A DNA stretch of 64,000 nt from an uncultured Dehalococcoidia bacterium (GTDB lineage Bacteria; Chloroflexota; Dehalococcoidia; Tepidiformales; Tepidiformaceae), in contig CALLPC010000007.1 in NCBI GenBank assembly GCA_938015525.1, positions 78,351 through 142,350 on the forward strand. Direction: 5' to 3'. Positions within the stretch are counted from its first letter, which is position 1. Each line of letters starts with the position of its first letter. The notes below the pieces were generated by a model. The model was not told where the DNA came from. It searched no databases and worked only from the letters and a program-made list of their open reading frames with translations. The position numbers and the translations under genes were made by a program. Positions 7,553 through 15,031 of the stretch are shown piece by piece.

Positions 7553-9811
7553 TCAGGTGGCCGTGCGGCGGAGCGGCAAGGGCGCCTCTTCGGGGAGCGG
7601 TTTTCGCCGGCGTTCCTGCACCCGTTCGACGGAGCGGATACCGCGGACGATTTCGATCCGGGCCAGGAGCCGGGAAAGCTGCTCGACTCCGGTCGTCTCG
7701 AGCGTCGTGGTGATCGTGACCGAGCCGTCACCATTCTCCACGGTTCGCACGCCGACCATGTTGACCTTCTCATCGGTCACCACGGTGGTGATGTCGCGGA
7801 GGAGCCCGACGCGGTCCCACGCATCGATGCGGATGGAGACCGGATAGGTGCGCGTGACGGTTCCCCACTCGACTTCGACGATTCGCTCACGCTCCGCTTC
7901 GTTGAGGATGTTGAGACAATCGGCCCGGTGAACCGTGACCCCGCGGGAGCGGGTGACATATCCGATAATCTGGTCGCCGGGGACAGGGTTGCAGCAGCGG
8001 GCCATCGTCGTCAGCAGGTTGCCCACGCCGAGCACCCGCATGCCCGGACCGCCGAGCTTCGCGGGCTCCTGCTTCTGCGGGAGCTCGGGCGGTTCCTCGG
8101 CCTCCTCCCGCTCGATGACGGCGGCGACTTTGCGGGCGATGCTGTTCGTGCTCACCCCGCCGTAGCCGATGGCCGCGAGGAAATCGTCCCAGTTCGAATA
8201 GTTGAAGAGCTGGAGGAGCTGCTCCTGCCTCTCGGCAACGTCCCATCCAAGACGCTTGAGCTCCTTCTCGAGCATCTCGCGGCCGCGCTCGATGTTCTCG
8301 GCCCGTTCCTGCTTTCGGAACCACTGCCGGATCTTTTCGCGCGAATGCGCGGTCCGGATGTACCCGAGATTCTGGTTGAGCCAGTCTCGCGAAGGCCCTT
8401 TGCTGGTCCGACTGCGGAGAATTTCGACGACATCGCCCGTTTTGAGCGGCGAGTTGAGTGCGACCATCCGGCCGTTCACCTTCGCGCCGACCGTCTGGTG
8501 GCCGAGGTCGGTGTGGATGCGGTAGGCGAAGTCGAGCGGAGTCGCGCCCGCGGGCAGATCGAGCACGTCCCCTTTGGGGGTATACACAAAAACCTGGTCG
8601 TGGAAGATGTCGGTTTTGACTGATTCGACGAACTCGTCGGCGCCGGCGAGGTCGCGCTGCCATTCGATGAGCTGGCGCAGCCATGCGATTCGCTCCTCGT
8701 CGCGGCCAGCCTGCTTCCCGCCCTCCTTGTACCGCCAGTGGGCCGCGATGCCGTACTCGGCGACGCGGTGCATCTCCCACGTCCGGATCTGGATTTCGAG
8801 AGGACGCCCGCCCGGCCCGACGACCGTGGTGTGGAGCGACTGGTACATCGAGTCCTTCGGGTTGCCGATGTAGTCGTCGAACTGACCGGGTATCGGCCGC
8901 CAGAGCGCGTGGATGACGCCGAGCGCGTGGTAGCACTCTGAGACGGTATCGACGAAAACGCGCATGGCGAGCAGGTCGTAAATCTGGTCGAAGCTCTTCG
9001 ACTGTGCCGAATAGCGCCGCATCTTCTGATAGATGCTGTAGATGTGCTTCGCCCGGCCTGTGACTTCGGCTTTTATCCCGGCTGCGGCGAGGTGTTCTTT
9101 GAGAATGGCCGAGGCCTCCGCGATGACCCGCTCGCGAGTGACACGCTTGGAGGCCAGGAGCTCGGCGATCTCGCGGTACTTCTCGGGCTCGAGGTAGCGG
9201 AAAGCGAGGTCTTCGAGCTCCCATTTGATCTGCCAGACGCCCAGGCGGCTGGCGAGCGGGGCGAAAATCTCCTGCGTCTCGAGGGCGATACGCCGCTGCT
9301 TCTCCGGCGGAAAGGCCCAGAGCGTACGCATGTTGTGGAGCCGGTCGCACAGCTTGATGAGGACGACGCTCAGGTCCTCCGCCATAGCGAGGAACATCTT
9401 CCGGAGGTTTTGCGCCTGGGTGGTCCCCCGCATCGGGTCGAGGTCGGCCACGTTCATCGGCAGCTTATCGAGTTTGGTGAGCGCTTCGACGAGCTTTGCG
9501 ACCCGGGGACCGAACCGTTCCGCGATCTCCTCGTTGCGGACTCCGCAATCTTCCTGGACGTCATGGAGCAGGGCGGCGGCAATCGCGAGGTGGTCAAGCT
9601 CGAGGTTGGCAACGAGTTCAGCGACCGCCACGGGGTGGGTAATGTACGGGTCGCCCGTTTTTCGGAATTGCCCTTCGTGATGTCGGGCCGCGAAGGCGAA
9701 GGCGTCGCGGATGATGTCGAGGCGTTCCGCCGGGAGGTACTGGCTGGCGCGCGTGAGCACGGCATCGATGGTGACGCTGGCTACGGCGGGCTCTCCGGGG
9801 CTTACGGACAT
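7553..9811 (-). CDS. relA: Bifunctional (p)ppGpp synthetase/hydrolase, RelA/SpoT family
   Basis: A 752-residue protein with the full long-RSH order. The HD hydrolase domain comes first (about residues 40-190), with HHEGQFRKTGDPYITHP, the metal motif HDVQED and the CDRLHNMRT region. The synthetase domain follows (about 245-360), with GNPKDSMYQSLHTTVVGP and EYGIAAHWRYKEG. TGS comes next (VFVYTPKGDVLDLPAGATPLDFAYRIHT), then a linker with the RCCNPVPGD segment, and ACT at the C-terminus. The metal-binding His/Asp and Glu/Asp of the HD domain are present, so both making and hydrolysing (p)ppGpp are plausible. Length is typical. Confidence 0.95.
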   Translation of the reverse strand: MSVSPGEPAVASVTIDAVLTRASQYLPAERLDIIRDAFAFAARHHEGQFRKTGDPYITHPVAVAELVANLELDHLAIAAALLHDVQEDCGVRNEEIAERFGPRVAKLVEALTKLDKLPMNVADLDPMRGTTQAQNLRKMFLAMAEDLSVVLIKLCDRLHNMRTLWAFPPEKQRRIALETQEIFAPLASRLGVWQIKWELEDLAFRYLEPEKYREIAELLASKRVTRERVIAEASAILKEHLAAAGIKAEVTGRAKHIYSIYQKMRRYSAQSKSFDQIYDLLAMRVFVDTVSECYHALGVIHALWRPIPGQFDDYIGNPKDSMYQSLHTTVVGPGGRPLEIQIRTWEMHRVAEYGIAAHWRYKEGGKQAGRDEERIAWLRQLIEWQRDLAGADEFVESVKTDIFHDQVFVYTPKGDVLDLPAGATPLDFAYRIHTDLGHQTVGAKVNGRMVALNSPLKTGDVVEILRSRTSKGPSRDWLNQNLGYIRTAHSREKIRQWFRKQERAENIERGREMLEKELKRLGWDVAERQEQLLQLFNYSNWDDFLAAIGYGGVSTNSIARKVAAVIEREEAEEPPELPQKQEPAKLGGPGMRVLGVGNLLTTMARCCNPVPGDQIIGYVTRSRGVTVHRADCLNILNEAERERIVEVEWGTVTRTYPVSIRIDAWDRVGLLRDITTVVTDEKVNMVGVRTVENGDGSVTITTTLETTGVEQLSRLLARIEIVRGIRSVERVQERRRKPLPEEAPLPLRRTAT

Positions 9812-9888
9812 CGGCGGCGGCCTCTTTGCCGGGGCAATCCTTCTCCTTATCCTAACATGCTGTCACCCCCGCTCGTCAGGACAGCGCC

Positions 9889-11166
9889 ATGCCCCGTTTC
9901 CAGGCCCCCCGCGGCACGCAGGATGTCCTGCCCGCGATGCAGCCCTACTGGCATGCCGTCCTCGATGCCGTGCGCGAGGTGGCGCGGCTCCATGGGTTCC
10001 AGCGCATCGATACGCCGATGTTCGAAGATGCCGGCGTCTTCGAAAAAGGGAGCGGCGACACGACCGACATCGTCGAAAAAGAGATGTACGTCTTCGAGGA
10101 CCGGGGAGGCGACCGGCTCGCGCTGACACCCGAGGGCACCCCGGCCATCGTCCGCGCCTATCTCGAGCATGGGATGGGCAGCTGGCCGCACCCTGTGCGG
10201 CTTTACACCACCCACCCGATGTTTCGCTACGACCGGCCGCAAAAAGGCCGCTACCGCCAGCACACCCAGTTCGATGCGGAAGTGCTCGGCTCGGCCGACC
10301 CGCTCGTCGATGCCGAAGTCATTTCGATGCTCTGGCGGCTGTACGGGATGCTCGGCATCCGCGGCATCACCGTGCGCCTCGGGTCACTCGACGACCTCGA
10401 ACCCCGCCGGGCTTATGTCGAGCGCCTGAAGGAGTACTACCGGCCTGTCCTCAGCCGCCTATCGGAGGATAGCCAGCGGCGCTTCGAGCGAAACCCGCTG
10501 CGGCTGCTCGACAGCAAGGACGAGCGGGACCAGGCATTCAAGGAAGCGGCGCCGAAGCTGGTTGACCAGCTCAGCCCAGCTGCCCGGGAGCACCACGAAG
10601 CCGTGCAGGCGGCTCTCACGGCTGCCGGCGTCAGGTTCATCGTGGACCCGCTGCTCGTGCGAGGACTCGACTACTACAACCGAACCGTGTTCGAAGTGGT
10701 GCCAGACGACGACGACCGGGCCCAGGGCACGATCGGCGGTGGCGGCCGGTACGACGGGCTCGTCGAATTGCTCGGCGGTCCGCCCACCCCGGGCATCGGG
10801 TTCGGGACGGGCATCGAGCGTGTCATCCTGGAAATGCAGAAAAACGGCGTCGTCTTCGAACCGGCGCCAACGGCCGAGGTCTTCATCGTCCACAGGGGCG
10901 AGGGCTCAGGGCCGGCCGCCATCCGCCTCGCGGCTGCTCTCCGGGACCGCGGTGTCGCAGCGGTCATCGGCGAGGGCAGCCGTTCGTTCAAGGCGCAGCT
11001 CCGCTCGGCGAATGCCGCCGGAGCGAGGCTGGCGCTCATCCTCGGCGAGGAGGAGCTGGCCAAGGGCGCTGTGCTGCTGAAGCTGCTCGACCGGGAGGGA
11101 GAGCAGGCACCAGTGCCGCTGGACCGCGCCGCAGCCGAGGCGACGGAGCGGCTCCGGGCCGGCTGA
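9889..11166 (+). CDS. hisS: Histidine--tRNA ligase
   Basis: A 425-residue class II synthetase of normal length that charges tRNA-His. The N-terminal PRGTQDVLP is the family start. Motif 2 region features are LTPEGTPAIVRAYLEHG and PMFRYDRPQKGRYRQHTQFDAE. The histidine-specific LLVRGLDYYNRTVFEV is at about residue 258. Motif 3 is GIGFGTGIERVIL. The anticodon-binding domain follows to the end. It is transcribed divergently from relA, with 77 bp between start codons. Confidence 0.96.
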   Translation: MPRFQAPRGTQDVLPAMQPYWHAVLDAVREVARLHGFQRIDTPMFEDAGVFEKGSGDTTDIVEKEMYVFEDRGGDRLALTPEGTPAIVRAYLEHGMGSWPHPVRLYTTHPMFRYDRPQKGRYRQHTQFDAEVLGSADPLVDAEVISMLWRLYGMLGIRGITVRLGSLDDLEPRRAYVERLKEYYRPVLSRLSEDSQRRFERNPLRLLDSKDERDQAFKEAAPKLVDQLSPAAREHHEAVQAALTAAGVRFIVDPLLVRGLDYYNRTVFEVVPDDDDRAQGTIGGGGRYDGLVELLGGPPTPGIGFGTGIERVILEMQKNGVVFEPAPTAEVFIVHRGEGSGPAAIRLAAALRDRGVAAVIGEGSRSFKAQLRSANAAGARLALILGEEELAKGAVLLKLLDREGEQAPVPLDRAAAEATERLRAG

Positions 11167-11215
11167 AACCGGGTCTTTCCGTTCCGCTTTACGGCCCCGC
11201 CGGTACGATTGAGCA

Positions 11216-11953
11216 ATGCCGGGGGAAAATGGCGGCGCGCAGCCCGACTGGTACGAAGTCCTCGAGGTTTCGCCCAACGCGAGCCCTGAGGTGATAGACG
11301 CAGCCTATCGAAGCCTCTCGGCACGATGCGCCGCAGACCCTGACCCGGCCGTTCGAGAGCGGCGTCAGTTGCTGGATGCCGCATGGGAAATCCTGGGTGA
11401 CGCGAGGCGGCGGGCCGAGTACGACGCCCGCAGGAACGGAGGTTTCGCGCAGCCGGCCGTCGAGGCGCCGCCCCCCGGCGCCCTGGTGGCGTGCCCGCGC
11501 GACCCCGGCGTCGAGACGGGGCTCCGCTGCAGCCGCTGCGGCACACCGATCTGTCCCCGGTGCCTCGTCCAGACGCCCGTCGGGGCCCGCTGCCGCGACT
11601 GTGCAAGGATTGCGAAGAACCCCATCTATACACTGACGGCCGGGGGAATGGCACGGGCCGCCGCTGCGTCTCTGGTCGGCGGAGTGGCGATGGGACTCAT
11701 CTGGGGCCTCGTGCTGCTACCGTTCACCTTCGGGTTCTTCGCGATTTTCGTCGGCGCCGGGCTGGGGTATGCATTCACCCGCGTGCTGGAGTTCGCGACC
11801 GGGCGAAAGCGCGGACCCGCCGTCGTCAGCTTTGCCATCGCGGGGATCCTGGTCGCCTGGGGCGTGATGGCACTGCTCGTTCCCCAGGTATGGCTGTACG
11901 GCGCCCTGCCGGCAGGAATCGCCGCATACCTCGCGTACGCAAGCCTGCGCTGA
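11216..11953 (+). CDS. DnaJ-like/B-box zinc-binding membrane protein
   Basis: A 245-residue protein with three parts. Residues 10-70 are J-domain-like (WYEVLEVSPNASPEVIDAAYRSLS, WEILGDARRRAEYD), but the HPD tripeptide needed to stimulate DnaK is missing. Residues about 90-125 hold a Cys-rich B-box-type zinc site (CSRCGTPICPRCLVQ, CRDCA). The C-terminal 110 residues form three or four hydrophobic helices. The start is supported by TACGAT at 11204-11209, 6 nt before the ATG. Function unknown; without HPD it is unlikely to be a working DnaK co-chaperone. Confidence 0.8.
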   Translation: MPGENGGAQPDWYEVLEVSPNASPEVIDAAYRSLSARCAADPDPAVRERRQLLDAAWEILGDARRRAEYDARRNGGFAQPAVEAPPPGALVACPRDPGVETGLRCSRCGTPICPRCLVQTPVGARCRDCARIAKNPIYTLTAGGMARAAAASLVGGVAMGLIWGLVLLPFTFGFFAIFVGAGLGYAFTRVLEFATGRKRGPAVVSFAIAGILVAWGVMALLVPQVWLYGALPAGIAAYLAYASLR

Positions 11954-11985
11954 CAGGCGAGCATTCAGGGGATGGCGGGAGGGTG

Positions 11986-12234
11986 CTACTGGACGATGAA
12001 GCTCATCACACCGATGAAGCCGAGGCTGATGAGACCGACGACGAGGATGCCGAGGAGGTCGCGGCGAACGTAGCCGTAATCCCGCGTGATGTGGTGCGCA
12101 CGGACCTGGGGGTGGTGCGGCCGGGATCGGCGGGCAGCGGGCGCCGGAGGAGCGTCAGCGGCAGCGGGCCGGGGGAGGGTGGAGGCCGGGGCATCGACGC
12201 GCCGGCGCCGGCGGGGACGTTCGGTGCTGCTCAC
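11986..12234 (-). CDS. Small C-tail-anchored membrane protein
   Basis: An 82-residue protein. The first 50 residues are basic, Pro/Ala/His-rich and probably disordered; the last 25 form one hydrophobic helix (LLGILVVGLISLGFIGVMSFIV), so it looks tail-anchored. It starts at GTG 12234 with a minus-strand TACTAT (12242-12247) ending 7 nt before it. No family is recognised. It converges with the DnaJ-like gene 33 bp away. Confidence 0.55.
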   Translation of the reverse strand: MSSTERPRRRRRVDAPASTLPRPAAADAPPAPAARRSRPHHPQVRAHHITRDYGYVRRDLLGILVVGLISLGFIGVMSFIVQ

Positions 12235-12277
12235 GGACGTGATAGTACCCCCGGCATGAGCAACGCTCTAGGCAGAC

Positions 12278-12799
12278 TCAGACCTCTTTGATCGCGATGT
12301 CGATATTGAATTCACCGAAAGACACCACGAGGGGGATGACGAGACGCGTGAGGTTGAGCGTGGCGATGCTGCTGCCCCTCCCGAGGAGAAGGACCGGCGG
12401 CGACATATCGCTCGGGAACCCGTTCTTTTCGAGCGCGATGCCTGCCTGGCCGGTGATCATGTTGGCCAGCTCGGCGATGGCACTCTGGGGCAGTGCATCG
12501 AACTCGCCCACCGGCTCGCCGATCATCCGGGAAGCGAATTCCTTCGCCGTCTGCTCTGACATCGAGTAGATGACGAGGCCAGCGACTCCGCCCGTGATGG
12601 CGATGAGCACGGAGACCTCGTTTGACGTCTGGGGTGAGCGGACGCGGTGGAGCTGGCCGCGGGTGACCCGCTCGCCGCATTCCTGCTGGATGACCCGGGC
12701 AGCCGCCTCGACGAACGGGGCGATGAGTTCGACCCTGGCCTTTTCCCCGGCTTCGGCGGCGGCCTGGGCGGCCTCGGCGACGGTGATCCTGGCGTGCAT
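12278..12799 (-). CDS. cheX: CheX-type chemotaxis phosphatase
   Basis: A 173-residue protein with the CheC/CheX/FliY fold. The phosphatase signature S-x3-E-x2-N is present once (SAIAELANMITGQAG), with the Pro about 22 residues later. CheX dephosphorylates CheY-P. The start at ATG 12799 gives the expected short N-terminus. It is the last of three minus-strand genes (fliM, unknown, cheX). A second phosphatase-family gene, cheC, sits in the plus-strand operon, so signal termination seems to be split between two proteins. Confidence 0.85.
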   Translation of the reverse strand: MHARITVAEAAQAAAEAGEKARVELIAPFVEAAARVIQQECGERVTRGQLHRVRSPQTSNEVSVLIAITGGVAGLVIYSMSEQTAKEFASRMIGEPVGEFDALPQSAIAELANMITGQAGIALEKNGFPSDMSPPVLLLGRGSSIATLNLTRLVIPLVVSFGEFNIDIAIKEV

Positions 12800-12849
12800 G
12801 GCTTCCTCCTGGCGGTGCGCCCGAACAGGTTGCAACAGTGCCCGCGCCG

Positions 12850-13200
12850 TCAACCGACCTGGAGCGTGCGCCCGAGGTCGGAGGCGTAGGCGCCGAAATC
12901 GTCGATATCCCGTGAGGTAATGGTCACCGTCGCCGGGAGGATACCGTGCTCTTCGAGGCGCATCGCCAGCTCCCAGCGCGCCCACGTCTTGAGCAGTGTC
13001 GCTCGCTCGACCGGGGCGAAACGGGCGCGGGCCATCTGCTGCACGATTTTCCGGTGCGCGTCCTGGGAGATGAGGACCGTGACGGTGCTCATGCCCGCCC
13101 GGCCCCCGTCGACCTTGAAGACGAGCCGGTGGAACCCGGACCCGCCGTTCATGAACTCCGAGGACATGAGAACCGCGCGGATGGGAATCGTGCTAGCCAT
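12850..13200 (-). CDS. Conserved-looking protein of unknown function between fliM and cheX
   Basis: A 116-residue soluble protein. Its start ATG 13200 overlaps the fliM stop by 8 bp, so translational coupling is likely. The sequence has no transmembrane segment and mixes beta-like stretches (RAVLMSSEFM, HRLVFKVDG, MSTVTVLIS) with a helical centre (RATLLKTWARWELAMRLEE). No family is recognised. Being locked between fliM and cheX suggests a role at the flagellar switch or in CheY-P signalling. Confidence 0.7.
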   Translation of the reverse strand: MASTIPIRAVLMSSEFMNGGSGFHRLVFKVDGGRAGMSTVTVLISQDAHRKIVQQMARARFAPVERATLLKTWARWELAMRLEEHGILPATVTITSRDIDDFGAYASDLGRTLQVG

Positions 13201-14242
13201 CGGCAACATCCTCGAACGGTTTCACCCAACCATCATCGTCAACGATACCCGTCACCTGTAGGGCCAGCCGCCTCCCGCGGGTGCCCGGAACGCCGGCGAA
13301 GCGCTCGCAGTTGCCGACCAGAAGCCGAAGGGGCTCATCGACCTCCCGGTCGAGGACGATGACGTCACCCGGTTCCAGCCGCGCGAGGTCGACGGCGGGC
13401 ACCTTCGCCGAGCCGAGGATCGCGCGCAGGAGGACGCTCATCGGCAGGACCTGCTCCTCGCGAACACGTTCATCCTCCTTGGCCTTTCGCGCCGGCCGGT
13501 TATCAAACAGACTCTGGCCGGTGAGCTTGGGGAGAATCTGCTCGAGGATGGTGAGCGGGAAGCAAAGCGAGATGCCGCCCGTCTGCTCCGCCAGGCGGAT
13601 TTCGTACCAGGCGGTGATGACGAACTCAGACGGGGGAATGGCGTGCATCACCTGGGGACCGAGCGCCAGCTCGGAGACGTCGGGGGTGAGCTCGACGATT
13701 CGCGCCCATGGCTCGATTAGCGAGCGGGCCACGTCCATCCCGATGTGGCGGATGAGGGCAATCTCGATATCGGTCAGGTCACGGTTGAGCACCCGGGGGG
13801 CCCGCTTTCCTTTGCCGCCGAGGAGCCTGTCGATGATGCCGAAGGCGACATCCAGGCCGAAGGCCGTGACGGCGTAGCCCTGCAGCGGGGACATATCGAT
13901 GATGATGACGACGGACTGGGTGCCGAGCTGGCTAACGTACTCCTCGTAGATGCCCCGCTCGAGGGCGCTGAGGCGAGATTCGACCGGGGCCCGGAGCCGG
14001 GCGGAGAAGTTCGCCGCCATGGAGCTGGCGACGCCCTGCTGGATGATCTGGAGACCGCGCAGCTGTTCCTTGGAAAGTTTCTCAGGGTGACGGAAGTCGT
14101 ACGGTTTTACCCTTCGGCCGCCGGAGTCTTTCCGGGAAGGCGGCGGCATGGCGACGATCGTGTCGGCGTCGAGCTGGCTCACGTCGGCGCTGAGCAGCGC
14201 ATCGATTTCGCGCTGGGTGAGGACGGCGTTCTCGGATGCCAT
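13193..14242 (-). CDS. fliM: Flagellar motor switch protein FliM
   Basis: A 349-residue protein of normal FliM length. The N-terminal LTQREIDALLSA is the conserved peptide that binds phosphorylated CheY. The middle CheC-like domain contains the family segment YDFRHPEKLSKEQLRGLQII and runs through LTDIEIALIRHIG. The C-terminal SpoA/FliN-like domain (about residues 265-345) has LARLEPGDVIVLDREVDEPL. FliM is part of the C-ring that sets rotation direction. No other flagellar gene is in the window. Confidence 0.93.
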   Translation of the reverse strand: MASENAVLTQREIDALLSADVSQLDADTIVAMPPPSRKDSGGRRVKPYDFRHPEKLSKEQLRGLQIIQQGVASSMAANFSARLRAPVESRLSALERGIYEEYVSQLGTQSVVIIIDMSPLQGYAVTAFGLDVAFGIIDRLLGGKGKRAPRVLNRDLTDIEIALIRHIGMDVARSLIEPWARIVELTPDVSELALGPQVMHAIPPSEFVITAWYEIRLAEQTGGISLCFPLTILEQILPKLTGQSLFDNRPARKAKEDERVREEQVLPMSVLLRAILGSAKVPAVDLARLEPGDVIVLDREVDEPLRLLVGNCERFAGVPGTRGRRLALQVTGIVDDDGWVKPFEDVADG

Positions 14243-14461
14243 CGGCTGCCTGCCTCCTCCCGCAGTGTCCCTGTAGTCACTATCGGCACGAAATCCGCGG
14301 ATCCCCTACCCCGGGAGTGACGATTCCCCCACCTCGGGGAGACGGGTTAGGGGAGATCCGGAGGCGCATCGGGGGAGCCGCCGATGCCCGGGGTTCGTCG
14401 TCGACTCGTAGCTTTTTGTAGCGCCCCGGCTGTGAGCCGGGATCCCTGAGGAGGACCGACC
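14243..14461 (+). promoter_or_regulatory. Divergent fliM/cheW intergenic region with hairpins
   Basis: A 219-bp region between the divergent starts. It holds a 7-bp inverted repeat GCATCGG/CCGATGC (14366-14372 and 14381-14387) and a perfect 7-bp stem with a triloop, CCCGGCT-GTG-AGCCGGG (14425-14441). The second ends just before the cheW Shine-Dalgarno AGGAGG. No known riboswitch consensus could be matched. The second hairpin could modulate translation of the che operon. Confidence 0.45.
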
Positions 14462-14962
14462 GTGGCCAGGTTCGAAGCTGCCCCTGAATCGACCGCGTTC
14501 CCAGCGAGCGAGGAACACGTCGTCATTTTCAAGCTCGCCGACGAGTATTACGCGCTCGATATCCAGGCGGTACAGGAAATCGTCCGCATGCAGACGATCA
14601 CGAGCATCCCCGGTGCCGACTTCTGGGTGGAGGGCATCACCAACCTCCGCGGCCGGGTCGTGCCGGTCATCGACCTGCGCAAGCGATGCGGCGTACCCGC
14701 GAGCGAGTACACGCCGGAGACGCGCATCGTGGTCGTCAGCAGTTCCACCGGGATGGTTGGGCTCATCGTGGATGCCGTGAGCGAGGTGATGCGCATCCCG
14801 GGCGACCAGGTGGAGCCGCCGAGCGCCATCGTTGCCGGGCCGGAGAACGGCTATCTCCGCGGGGTAGCGAAGCTCGAAGACCGACTCGTCTCGCTGGTCG
14901 ACCTCGAGGGTGTGCTGCCGGCATCGGCGGACGAGTATGGCAGTTTCTCCCGGGCAGCCTGA
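14462..14962 (+). CDS. cheW: Chemotaxis scaffold protein CheW
   Basis: A 166-residue protein consisting of one CheW domain from about residue 18. Typical features are VIFKLADEYYALDIQAVQEIV, GITNLRGRVVPVIDLR and GLIVDAVSEVMRI. CheW couples chemoreceptors to CheA. The GTG start is supported by AGGAGG 7 nt upstream. It is the first gene of the operon cheW-cheA-cheC-cheD-cheY-cheB-cheR. Confidence 0.95.
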   Translation: MARFEAAPESTAFPASEEHVVIFKLADEYYALDIQAVQEIVRMQTITSIPGADFWVEGITNLRGRVVPVIDLRKRCGVPASEYTPETRIVVVSSSTGMVGLIVDAVSEVMRIPGDQVEPPSAIVAGPENGYLRGVAKLEDRLVSLVDLEGVLPASADEYGSFSRAA

Positions 14963-15031
14963 AAGGGCACGGCAGAAGCGCGCGGGTACACCGCCGGAAC
15001 CTGATTCCTTGACCGCGAGGAGTGCCGCCGC

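Noticed and set aside
14243..14461. Cyclic di-GMP riboswitch before the che operon
   Set aside because: Hairpins are there, but the conserved GEMM core sequences are absent.
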